A stretch of DNA of 64,000 nucleotides from Strigops habroptila (taxonomy: Eukaryota > Chordata > Aves > Psittaciformes > Psittacidae), in assembly GCF_004027225.2 (NCBI RefSeq), contig NC_044282.2, positions 57,306,397-57,370,396 on the forward strand, written 5' to 3'. Shown here one piece after another: positions 37,291 to 47,150 of this stretch. Every line of letters starts with the position of its first letter. The stretch's first letter is position 1. Below the pieces are notes generated by a model that did no database searches, was not told the origin of the DNA, and saw only the letters and a list, made by a program, of their open reading frames with translations. Made by a program: the position numbers and the translations under genes.

Positions 37291-39224
37291 AAAAGGAAAT
37301 CAGGTGCTGACTTTCACAAGCAGTAATTCATACACACTATAATTGGACAGTGGAAATATTTAACCATGTTTAAGGCACTAACTTTTAAAAACACTATCAT
37401 CTTCTTTAAATATTTCAACCTTGTGTCTAAGGACAAAGAGGTGTTTTTCTAGGTCCTTGATTTGTACATGATCTGTATGAAATCCTGGCTGCACAGGAGC
37501 TACTTTGAAACCCTTCCTGCCAGTACCAAAAAGAGTTGTACCAGGAAGAATACTCAGTACTCTTTAAGACTATACCATGTCTTTGGAATTGAAAATGACT
37601 AGTAATGCAACCAGAACATAGTTTATCCTATTTCTTAATACTTCAACTTTCTCTTCAAACCCTTCTCCACAATAACACTGTTTAGTCTCAACACTAAAGG
37701 GAGGAGGAGTAGAGAGTAAGAAGCATTTCTGTTAGATACTACCACTCGCTGCCTGGTTTCATAGGAGCTCTTCTTGTCAGAATGGGCTACCTAGAGCTAG
37801 GAAGAGAAATACAATTAGACCTAGATTTTCTCATCTCTAACAATATTCGTATTTCAGATTAGAGTGCTATAATTGCACTTAGTCAGCATTTACATTTCTG
37901 GTAACTGAAATCCTGGTGGTAACTGTGACACCTGGCCCAGGACAGTGATGCACAGAGGAACTGAAAGCATATCAATCACACACTGCATGACAGCTGTTCA
38001 GGGAAGGGGGAGGAAGGGAACAATAGAGCAGAGCATATACTGTGCTCATTTTAGCATCTAAAAATAATCCTTCTGACAGGTAGAGGACAGTTTAGTCTTA
38101 CTGAGTCTGCCAGAAAGATAAAGATAACTCAGTTGAATCAAGCCTTTCTATGTACAGGTGATGCAAAGCTGAGTATGCCTTTTTAAGCAAAATGACAAGA
38201 AGCTAACAAACAACTCTCTCCAAGGTAGGAACTTGAGCATCCTCTCTTTTACAGCATCTCTAAGCCTGGGTTCCCTGCAAAATATTTATAGTTACTCCTT
38301 AACCTGACCTCTTATTGTATGTAATTAATTACTTTAAATCTTACAGCACAATGAGAAAGGGACTTCTGTATTCAGTCCAGTTACTGCTCTATTACATCAA
38401 TGGTCTAAAGTCCACTACACTGTCAGTAACAGTACTGATTTTTCAAGGGGCCTGAGCTTCTCTTAAGTTTAGATGAATCCAGAGTAAAGCACTAGTCAGC
38501 AGGTAGTAACAACAAATTTAAGAGGGAGGAAAAAAAAAACCCAGAACAGGTTAGTTTGTGTATTGTGGTTTTAATCAGTACAACAGAATCCTCAGGGAGG
38601 AAGATACAAATTAGTAAAACTTCCACAACTCATTTAAAGAAACCAAACAAATACATTTGAGTTTTAAAGCAGGCAGTTAAAAGTAACCCTTCCCTCCAAA
38701 GTCAGGGAAAAGGGAGTCTGTGGCTAGTACCAAACTGCATTGAACTTGAGCCTGCAAACAAGGAACCATGTTGCATGCTACCAGGTACCTGAGCACTCTC
38801 GCTTCACATTTATCAATTCTTCAACTGTCAAACATGTAGGAAAAGGACTTGGTAACTATAGTTCTCTTTTTGGGATAGCATTAACAATTTAACCAACCTT
38901 CTTTGCTCACTGAAAGATAAGGTACCACTAAGGGTTTCTAAATCGGTTTCTCTTACGGCAAGTTACTAGACTTGACCATTAACAAGGAATCAAGAGTTCA
39001 AATAATGAGAACCACTAGCATTGGTCTGCACCAGAACTTTGCACCTATACAATTCAGACACTACAGATAACAGATCTTACCTCAAGAAATAAATTCATTT
39101 TTCCCTTTAAATTTTCAGGGTTTAAAATAAGAGTTTGGACTCCTTGCTTGATGATTGCATATCAAGCTTCCAGTTGTTGTGTTTTAGCACATGACAGCCT
39201 TCAAAAGATAACTACCAGCTGGTA
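37291..39224. other. Convergent intergenic region ENPP5/ENPP4
   Basis: Unique AT-rich sequence between the two 3' ends. I see no gene, no CR1 and no RNA gene. It may include distal 3'UTR of either gene; a minus-strand ATTAAA occurs at about 38566-38572. Confidence 0.5.
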
Positions 39225-40106
39225 CACAGGGCAGAACCACCTTTATTACAAAGATACCTTCAGCAGAGCTTACTTCTGAAAAACTTGTCACAGTGTTTAG
39301 AAGCAGTAATTTTCCTCTACAGCCCCAAAACTGGGTCATTGAAGGATTCTCAGATTAAACTGACATCTCTGAGGTAAGCAAGTGGTACCATCCCAACTGG
39401 AGTCGTGCAGGAACTAAGTCATCCACAGGCACACATCTGGAAATGTCAAGAGCCATCTGCCCAGTGTCGCAACTGCTGAACCACATATTCTATTGCTCAA
39501 AGTAGAAGGGATATGCACCAATTCCTTCCCTGCTGACTTCCTTTTTCCTTCTTACCAATTTCTTGTCATATTGCTGGCTTAGGGTGGAGACAGAAGTATT
39601 GGGATCTTCGCTACACCTTCTATCCCCAAATTCAAGAACAAGTCAGAACATACTGTCCAAACAGAAGTAACTTAACTGTCATAAAAAAGATCTTTCCAAA
39701 ACATGTACAAGAACACTAAAAGAAGTCAACATTAATTTAAATTTAATACAAAACCCCCACAATTACCAAATTATTATTCCACATTTACAAGTGTTAAAAG
39801 TCCACTTAGTCTATCCTGGCTAGTTCATACTCTGGGATTTCATTTTGAAAGTGGTGAAAGGCTTAAATGAAAAACTAAGCATCCTTATTTTGTTAAGCAT
39901 CTCTTCAAGCAGAATGCCACCTGCTCATTGTTTTGTTTGCTCATGTTTTACAGGACTCCTAGTCAGGTAGCACATACAAACAAGCAAGATCTGGCTGTAC
40001 AGTATTTTATATGGATACCGTTAAAGTGCAAAGAATGCCATCCAGTGCAAGTGCAAACTCTTTTCCTGAAATCCCTATTTAGCAAGTGAGACGAGGCTCC
40101 CTAACG
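39225..40106 (-). other. ENPP4: ENPP4 3'UTR (proposed)
   Basis: Follows the ENPP4 stop at 40107-40109. On the - strand a canonical AATAAA (TTTATT at 39242-39247 on the + strand) is followed by GGTTCTGCCCTGTGTACC, a plausible cleavage context. The 3'UTR would then be about 0.9 kb. Confidence 0.45.
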
Positions 40107-40471
40107 CTATCCGATTAAAGGGTCGTCATCATCATACTGTAACTGAAGTCGGGAAAATGGCCGTGGGGGAGCTACTCTATTCTTGGAGATTATTATAATG
40201 CAGGTGAAAGTAGTCAGTACCATCAAAGCCCCGATGACTATCCCGATAGCTTCTGGAAGGTTTATGCACCATTGGTCAGCGAGCAAGCACTTGGTGTTAC
40301 TGAAAGTGCCGTTGTGGGGCTGCGGTGTCAGGCCCAAGATGTGGCACATCATAGGGTAGATATCAACGTTGTTTATTGTGCTCTGCTTGTAACCCCGATG
40401 AAAAGCAGGCCCGCGAGCAGCCAGGAACGGATGCATGCTTGGGAGAGCATTGTCATAGCCATGGTCACCTA
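40107..40471 (-). CDS. ENPP4: ENPP4 coding exon 3 (last ligand, TM, tail)
   Basis: Minus strand: acceptor CCTTTCTCCAG, then TAGGTGACCATGGCTATGAC, giving L-GDHGYDN with the last histidine ligand. 365 coding nt. It encodes the [17 protein letters not shown] and [15 protein letters not shown] blocks, the transmembrane helix and the [14 protein letters not shown] tail. Stop TAG at 40109-40107. Confidence 0.96.
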
Positions 40472-43400
40472 CTGGAGAAAGGCAAAGTTTAGAGTTAACA
40501 TCACAGTTTCTATTTGCATATTGAGTATTCCCCTCCCCATCTTCCCCCCGTCCCCAAAGGCACGTATTTTAACCAAACACTAATGCAGAACATAAAAGCA
40601 GCTGCTGGATCAAATGCAGAAGGAACCCAAAGTTCCCTCCTTCCTCCCCAATCCCCAGAAGTCTCTTCCCATACTGCTTTTCAGCCATGGTTCCCCCCCA
40701 TTCTCTCTTTTCAGCCATCAACATTTCCAGTTTTCCCCTTCCCACTTTTCGTGCCAAAGTTGAAAAGGATGTGGCTACTCCACAAGTTGTACTTCTCAGA
40801 TTTTAGACAGGTATCTCCCCCTTGCAAAGCAGACACTTTAATTACTTCTTAAAAGCCAAGCACTTTTCCCTAAGCAGGGTTCAGTTCCAGCATGTGAAGT
40901 ACCCTCAATCATGCTTATCAGATTAGGTACTTCAGGTGAAGGGACACCCAAATAGTCAAAACCAAAACGCAGTCAAAGGACAACAATGTCGGTGACAGGC
41001 ACACAACAGAACGTTTGTGGCTACGAAGTCACCAGTACTTGGATATTTGGTATGTTTTTAAGAAATACTCGGATTTGTGGTAGAATATAAACAGCTAAAA
41101 AGCAGCCATTGTTAAATTTCCTAATAATGTGCCTGAAAAACCTGTCCAAGATGCTAAAAATTTTTCATAGCAAACGCAGCACAGTATTTGAGTGGCTGCA
41201 TTTAAGTTTTGAGTTCATTTCCTACTAACAGTTAACGAGTCTCCTCAAGAACCACCTCCTTGGCTCCTTCACTGAAGTTTCTGATGTGAAATGTCAAGAT
41301 TCCTATTGATTAGGTCACACTCCCCACTTCAGTGTACTTCAATATTCCTTTCTAATGTTTTCCACCATTACATTTGTTACCACAAAGATACTACTGCACT
41401 ACATCTTGCTTGTTTTAATGCAGTCCTGTCTTTTCAGATTACATTTTTTTAACTTCTACTGCTCTCTTGTTTTGAACAGAGCTGTTCCAAGTCCCTACTC
41501 CAACAAAGACTCCTATCTTTCACGCCTGAAGTGGGAGGGCTGGTGCATGCTGACACAGGAACAGCGTAGGGATTGGTACACTGGCCACTCATTACGCTGC
41601 CGCTTTGTGATGACAAGTACAATAAACACTTACATAACCTTTTAGGCTAAAACCTCCCCTGCCTGAGTCTGGGAAGCCTTGGCTAGCAGAATTGTTTTGT
41701 AAAGTGATTCACTTCAACTGATACAATGCTGTTACTTATAAACATAGACTTATTAAGTGTTTTTAGGTACACGGAAATGAATCTAACCATAAACAAGAGA
41801 GAAGCCTCTATTAGAGAAAATGTGTGCTAAGTATTGCCAATTTGAAGATGACTGTAGCAAATCTGGCGAAATTAAAATCTAAACATCTCTTGCATTAAAA
41901 GCAGTACTTTTGTACAAATAAACATAGATTGATGGAATGGTTTGGGTTGGAAGGGACCTTAAAGCTTCCAAGGTCCCTTAAAGCAGGGACACCTTCCACT
42001 AGAGCAGGTTGCTCCAAGCCCCGTCCAACCTGGCCTTGAACACTGCCAGGGATGGGGCAGCCACAGATTCTCTGGGCACCCTGTGCCAGCGCCTCGGCAC
42101 CCTCACAGGGAAGAATTTCTTCCTAATGTCTCATCTAAATCTCTCCAGTGGCTTTCATGTAACTGTTGTGTTTTTTCAGTAAGTTATACACATCTCTCTT
42201 GTCTGCCAAAAAAACTACCCTGTATGTGAAACACCTGGAACTATATATTCATATATAATCTATACATATGTATGTATGTAATTTGACATTCATAGCATGT
42301 AGCAGGAAAAACATGCATAGCTTAGCAGTGCACTATATGAAGTAACATCTCATTTGTTTTTTCTCCCCTAACAGGAAAAACTCTGGCTTCTTTAGTCATT
42401 ATTGTTGTGTTCCTATTATTTTTAGTATTTCCTCCCATTTATTTTTATTTTCTATTATGTGCTGTAACATTAAATGTTGTCTGGCATTCTTCAATCTGTG
42501 CTCCCCTATATATATATTTTACATACAAAAATTAGCTAAACCACACTCTAGTGCAAGCTTGAGACACTGATTTGCCTAAGATAACTCTTAAGTTGAACAT
42601 GACAACATGTTTTAGCCAAAGAACTATCCCCCATCTCTTCCTCATCTATTTAAAACACTCCAGACTCAGGCTGAGAATGTTCTAGAAAATGCTGAGATGC
42701 TCCTAAAGCAGCACAGTGCCAGGACTCCACTCACTAAACTAGGACCAGCCTGCAGGTGGCTGGAATAAAACCAAGACAGTTTATCAGCATAAGCCACCAA
42801 GAACACAAACGAGGAACACACACTTACATTTGGACAGCGACTCGTTCTGTACAATCGTCCAGCCTTCGTCTGCAACCAGGATTATGGGTTGAATTCTCCT
42901 ATTATGACAATAGTGAAATCTGTCTGGAATTTCTTCTTTGAAATACACTTTCATGTGACTGTTGCATTTTTTCAGTAAGTTATATACGTCTCTCTTGTCT
43001 GCCAAGAAAAAGAAGTGCATGTGAAACAGCCAGAAATGATGTCCTGGTACTGCAATTATCTGTCATTAAGCCTGAGATAAAGAGTAATTGTTTTGCAAAA
43101 AATGAAAAGGCACATAGAAAAGTATTTTTTCAGGTCCCCAATGAAACACTACATGGCAACCTGCGCCAGGGCCTCACCACCCTCACAGGGAAGAACTTCT
43201 GCCTAAGATCTCATCTAAATCTCCCTTCTGTCAGTTTAAAGCCATTCCCACTTGTCCTGTCACTACAGGCCCTTGTAAAAGCCCCTCTCCAGATTTCTTG
43301 TAGCCCCTTTAGGCACTGGAAGCTGCTCTAAGGTGTCCCTGGATCCTTCTCCAGGCTGAACAAGCCCAGCTCTCTCAGCCTGTATCCATAGCAGAGCTGC

Positions 43401-44631
43401 TCCAGCCCTCGGAGCATCTTCGTGGCCTCCTCTGAACTTGCTCCAACAGGTCTATGTTCTTCTGTTGGGGGCCCCAGAGCTGAACACAGTACTCATACTA
43501 AGAGCCTATCTACTTTCTCAACATGCTGTACTAGGACCATCTTTACCACCCATAATTTGACAAGAAACTCTCCTTGGCCCATTGATTACCAACACAAAGT
43601 ACTTACTAAATAAACAAACATTCTTTAGCTTATTCATTAAATTATGTCAAAGTTGCAAAAGCAGTATAGTTCATATTGCAGAAAAGATGTGAACAATCTA
43701 CCACAATGTGTACTTTTTAGTAGCAAGATAACATTTAATTCTCAGTGTATGACTTAAAAAAACCCCAACAAAAAAACAACAAAGAAACAAACCAAAACCA
43801 AAACATACTCTGCCTTGGCAGCACTGCAGCAACTGGACTCTTGTCTATCAGAGTGTAGTTGTTGCGCCCAATGCACTCATCCAGGATGATCAGCTTCTTT
43901 GCTGAACAGGAGGCCATTCCATGATCACTTGTTATTATGATATTAGTAGTATCCCACAAACCAAATGCCTTCAATTTATTGGTAAGGAAACCAATATGAT
44001 TATCCACTTCTTCTAATACCTTGCGCATGTTCTCAGTGTCATCTGGCCCATACTTGTGTCCACTTGCATCCGGTTCTTCCCAGTATAGTATAGCAAAACT
44101 GACTACTGGATTAGAGCTGTTCATCCAGGCAATGATTTTCTCCACTCTCTCCTCAAATGTTACTGAAAAGTTATACTTCATGAAGAACTGAGGGGTTGTA
44201 TCATTAATTTTTACGTCGGTACCGGGCCACATTGCAGCAGCACTTGCTCCATTTCCCTGCTGTTGATTTGTTACCCAAATCGGAACTGCCTCATTCCACC
44301 AGAAGGGATCTGAATCATTGAACTGTGAAAACTTCTTCTTGGCATCTGCATCGTACATGTCATTGGCCACAATGCCATGGCTTTCTTCATATAAACCTGT
44401 CACTATGGTATAATGGTTTGGGAAAGTCTTGGTGATAAAAGAATTTGTAACTTGTTTTACAAGCACGCCGTCCTCAATGAACTCCTGAAGATGAGGAAGT
44501 TTATAGGTTTCCAAGTAATCAGCCCTGAAGCCATCAAAGGACACGAGGAGTAACCTGGATACTGGATCACCTGTAGAGCGAGCACAACAGGCAACTATTC
44601 CAGAGAAAAATAATGTCAACATCGAGTTCAT
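40107..44631 (-). CDS. ENPP4: ENPP4 (bis(5'-adenosyl)-triphosphatase, ectophosphodiesterase)
   Basis: Minus-strand coding exons 44631-43809, 42998-42828 and 40471-40107 (stop TAG) join in frame to 452 residues, one less than I recall for human ENPP4. Type I membrane ectoenzyme. In mammals it hydrolyses ATP and Ap3A at the endothelial surface, releasing ADP that promotes platelet aggregation. Seen: a hydrophobic leader (residues 1-20), [10 protein letters not shown] (D33), nucleophile T69 in [21 protein letters not shown] and HGYDN, all six metal ligands plus the nucleophile. Then a C-terminal helix ([20 protein letters not shown]) and an acidic tail ending DDDDPLIG. Sequons include NDSD, NDTT, NFSV, NSSN, NYTL and NGTF. 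The first coding exon begins at 44673, with 42 nt of 5'UTR. It is convergent with its paralogue ENPP5. Confidence 0.97.
41930..42142 (-). mobile_element. CR1 LINE 3' fragment
   Basis: GGAATGGTTTGGGTTGGAAG through CATCTAAATCTC is the inverted CR1 3' end, in the same sense as ENPP4. It carries an internal deletion/rearrangement near 41960-41985. Its 5' boundary, after about 8 bp of unassigned sequence, runs straight into a copy of ENPP4 coding exon 2. Confidence 0.93.
42152..42242 (-). pseudogene. Partial duplicate of ENPP4 coding exon 2 with splice acceptor
   Basis: 42152-42202 matches 42948-42998 at 46 of 51 positions, with all five differences transitions. The similarity continues for about 40 bp into the upstream intron (CTGCCAA, ATGTGAAACA, GGAA blocks). 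On the - strand it keeps an acceptor (TTTTTTTGGCAG) and an open frame reading [16 protein letters not shown]; the functional exon reads [16 protein letters not shown]. After 16 codons the copy ends at junction sequence and CR1, reaching an in-frame TAG. It has no donor of its own and lacks the remaining two thirds of the exon, so it is a dead fragment. Confidence 0.85.
42828..42998 (-). CDS. ENPP4: ENPP4 coding exon 2
   Basis: Minus strand: acceptor TTTCTTGGCAG, donor CCAAAT|GTAAGT. 171 nt, phase 1 at both ends. It encodes [20 protein letters not shown] and [13 protein letters not shown] decayed partial copy of its first 51 nt plus the acceptor lies about 800 bp further along the intron (42152-42242). 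Confidence 0.96.
43154..43497 (-). mobile_element. CR1 LINE internal fragment without 3' end
   Basis: GGCAACCTGCGCCAGGGCCT, TCAGTTTAAAGCCATTCCCA, CTTGTAGCCCCTTTAGGCAC and the CCCAGAGCTGAACACAGTAC blocks are antisense CR1. The usual 3' terminal 150 bp is missing, so the fragment was cut after insertion. Confidence 0.93.
43753..43808 (-). repeat. GT-only (sense) low-complexity tract at ENPP4 donor
   Basis: On the + strand AAACAACAAAGAAACAAACC-type sequence. In the ENPP4 transcript it reads U/G-rich directly downstream of the 5' splice site of coding exon 1. Tracts of this kind can recruit TIA-1/CELF-type factors; that is an inference. Confidence 0.5.
43809..44631 (-). CDS. ENPP4: ENPP4 coding exon 1 (catalytic domain)
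   Basis: The exon runs 44673-43809 on the - strand: acceptor ATTTTTCAG then GAGCATC, donor GGCAGA|GTATGT. It leaves phase 1. It contains the leader, nucleophile and five metal ligands up to [10 protein letters not shown]. The intron side of the donor is a GT-only stretch of about 55 nt on the sense strand. Confidence 0.96.
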
Positions 44632-44673
44632 TGTTGATACTTCAAAGTATTTCCAGCAGGGAATCAGATGCTC

Positions 44674-46605
44674 CTGAAAAATTTAAAAGATAATGCATGT
44701 AACACAAAGTAATTGTACTGGAGCCAGTTTAACTAGCTAGACACCATGTACATCTTCCTCGTAGGAGATAACTGCAAAATAACCCATCTAAACAACCACT
44801 GAAGTCAACAGTGTATTTCCCTACTGACTTCAGAAACTTCTCATATATTGTCATAGTTTTTCATACATTAAAACAAATGAGTAATGAGATTTTTTTTCAT
44901 TCTAGACTAAATGAAAGGAAGATTTGTTTTCTCTTTTTTAAGCTACCACTCCATCGTTCTGTTTGTCTTATTATGATTCTGCATTCCAAGACAATCAGTT
45001 TTTTTCTTCATGTTCAGGCACAGGCACCTGAACAATTCTGGCTCCACATTTAAGAACCCTCTGCAGCTCTAACTCCTCATTACACATCACTGTTCAGACC
45101 AGAATTTTGTTTTCTACTGTAATTATAATCTTTCCCTTTCATCCCACCTTCCTTTTTTCCACAGTTTCCACCCTCTAGAGTTGCTGGCAGGCTTTTGATC
45201 CTTTCAACACTCCTATTTACTCATTGCTTACTCTATACATAGAGCGGCCAGGAGTACCTTCTATTTCTGTTTTCCTTCTAAGCTGCTGCACATCTACCTT
45301 AACAGCATTTAAACCTGTTCTCTATGTATCATACTTCTAAGAAAAATTAAAAAATCATTAGTAACCTTAGGTATGAATCAAGTATTTATCACTAATGAAT
45401 TCATGACTATTATGAATAAAGGCATGATTTGTAAGCATTTTTTTCTCCCTAAACTTATTATGTGACAGGAGTACTTTGTTCAGAATTATTCTATAAGACT
45501 TTAAGAAAGAGGAAGTGAAGCTCCAGGTTCACAAACACCTTTGTAAGATGGTTAGACAGTGTATTTACTTTTTGAGAACCCCACCCCAGCAAATTTCTCC
45601 TTTATCTCGCACAAACGAGGGTGATTCCAGGAGGAACAGCAGGTATCTTCCTAACTGTAGTAGTATCTTCTGGCCTATCTCAACCCTTTTCCCCAGACTC
45701 TTTTAAAAACTGTGAGTGCATTACTTTAAAAGCGCAAGTAGCTTTAACGTTGGCTAAAGCTTTAGCAGGGAGAGGAATTCAAAGCATGGGAAATTGTCCC
45801 CCTACAACCAACAGTTAAAGTTGCTTTACAAGATACAAAGGTTAGAAGAAAGGATCACCAAAAATAGCATTAAAGAGATCTCCTAATACAGAGGACTTGT
45901 GACACACAGCTCCTTTGAAGAGGGACAAAAATGAAGAAAAGAAATGACTTAAGCAATGGAGCAGAGAATCGCCTGCTTCATGTTATCGGCTGCTTTAAAA
46001 TACAGAACCAGAGTTTTTCATGGCACAGTGAGACTTAAGACTACAGTATTAGCTTCAAAAGACTCCAAAGATGCTAAGCATTTCTGGTTTACACACTGTA
46101 TCAACATTACCCCATCCCTGTTTACATGGCATGCCGCATCGCTGACAGTGTTCAAGACCAGGCTGGACAGGGCTTGGAGCAACCTGCTTTAGCGGAAGGT
46201 GTCCCTGTCCGTGGCGGGGCGCTGGAACTGGATGAGCTTTAAGGTCCCTTCCAACCCAAACCACTCTACGGTTACAGCTATCCGCTCCTGAACCTCCTAA
46301 CCGGGTTTTCAAGGCCCCGGTTGCTCGGCTCGGTCAGGAACGCGTTACCGGGCGGGCTGCAACCACAGACCCACCCGGTGCTCAGCGCTCCTGGGGCCAG
46401 AGCGCCCGCACCGCGGGGCCGCTCAGCCAACGGGCCGGCCCCTCGGGGCTCGGGCCCCACCGCGCACACCGGGACCGGCTCCGCGGGGCCCGAGGGCACT
46501 TCATTTCCCCTCACCCCAAAACCGAGGCGGGCGGAGGCGCAGTCAACAGAGCCCAGAGGGGTCCCGCGGCCCTGCCCCGTGCTGCGCCCAGGCAGCACCA
46601 CTCAC
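44674..46605 (-). other. ENPP4: ENPP4 intron 1 (5'UTR intron, proposed)
   Basis: From the donor CTGCG|GTGAGT in the CpG island (GT at 46605-46604 on the - strand) to the acceptor ending at 44674. It contains a short CR1 tail (46126-46272). No coding exon seen. Confidence 0.6.
46126..46272 (+). mobile_element. CR1 LINE 3'-end fragment
   Basis: GTGTTCAAGACCAGGCTGGA to CCAACCCAAACCACTCTACG is the CR1 3' end in + orientation, antisense to ENPP4. It directly abuts the ENPP4 CpG island. Confidence 0.92.
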
Positions 46606-46960
46606 CGCAGCCTCGCCACCGTCCCCTTCCCCGCTGCCCGCCCGCCGCTGCTCCGCCCCGACCCCACCGTGAGGGCCCACTCCCGCTGGAAGCGCCGCCG
46701 GGACAGGATGGGCAGCTCTGGCGGTGACTGGCCGCGGCGGAGAACGGGGGCAGGAAACGGGGGCAGGAAGCGGCGCCAGCACAGCGCCTGCGCGCCCGCG
46801 CCGCGCCAACCGCTGTAGGGGCAGCAGCGCCGGCAGCGCCCGGGTGGGCGCGGCAGCGGGGGGCCCCGCCGCATGCGATTGGCTGGGGGCTCGCTGTCGG
46901 GAGCGCCGATTGGCTGCAGGGAAGTGGGCGTTACGGTGTGGGACGTGGAGGGGATCTGTG
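46280..46960 (-). promoter_or_regulatory. ENPP4: CpG-island promoter of ENPP4 with probable non-coding exon 1
   Basis: GC- and CpG-dense block upstream of ENPP4. A good minus-strand donor (CTGCG|GTGAGTGG, exon end 46606) would close a non-coding first exon that splices to 44673. Two CCAAT boxes on the - strand (ATTGG at 46878-46882 and 46909-46913) lie about 270-310 bp upstream of that donor. No TATA box seen. Long open frames on both strands reflect composition only. Confidence 0.7.
46876..46915 (-). promoter_or_regulatory. ENPP4: Paired inverted CCAAT boxes (NF-Y type)
   Basis: CGATTGGCTG occurs twice, with ATTGG starting at 46878 and 46909. This is a 31-bp period, three helical turns, the spacing typical of cooperating NF-Y sites. 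Both read CAGCCAATCG in the ENPP4 direction. Confidence 0.6.
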
Positions 46961-47150
46961 GGCTATTGGGGGGAGCAGAGCGGGGGAGAAGTGAGGGGCG
47001 GGGAGGTTGGGGTGAGCTGAGGGAACCATGGGGAGCTGAGGGGACGTGAGGTGAGGAGATCTAAGGGAGGCTGAGGTGAGGCAGGTTGTAGGGCGCCATG
47101 AGGGGTTGGTGGGAGGGGAGCTGAGGCGGGCTGCGGGAGGCAGCTGTCGC
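46961..47150 (+). repeat. G-rich degenerate repeats with G-quadruplex potential
   Basis: Runs of 6, 5, 4, 4 and 4 G at 46968-47012 with loops of 8, 8, 1 and 5 nt. They are followed by loosely repeated GAGCTGAGG/GGCTGAGG words to about 47150. Strong G/C strand skew immediately upstream of the ENPP4 CpG island. Confidence 0.5.

Larger units (their letters stand above)
40472..42827 (-). other. ENPP4: ENPP4 intron between coding exons 2 and 3
   Basis: 2.36 kb. It contains a CR1 tail (41930-42142) joined to a partial copy of coding exon 2 (42152-42242), followed by a TA/TATG-rich stretch. The rest is unremarkable. Confidence 0.9.
42999..43808 (-). other. ENPP4: ENPP4 intron between coding exons 1 and 2
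   Basis: 0.81 kb. It holds an internal CR1 fragment (43154-43497) and, at the donor end, a C/A tract (43753-43808). Confidence 0.92.

Noticed and set aside
46278..47020. Open frames of 85-165 codons in the ENPP4 CpG island
   Set aside because: Same compositional artefact. Low-complexity Arg/Pro/Gly products on both strands with no homology I recognise.
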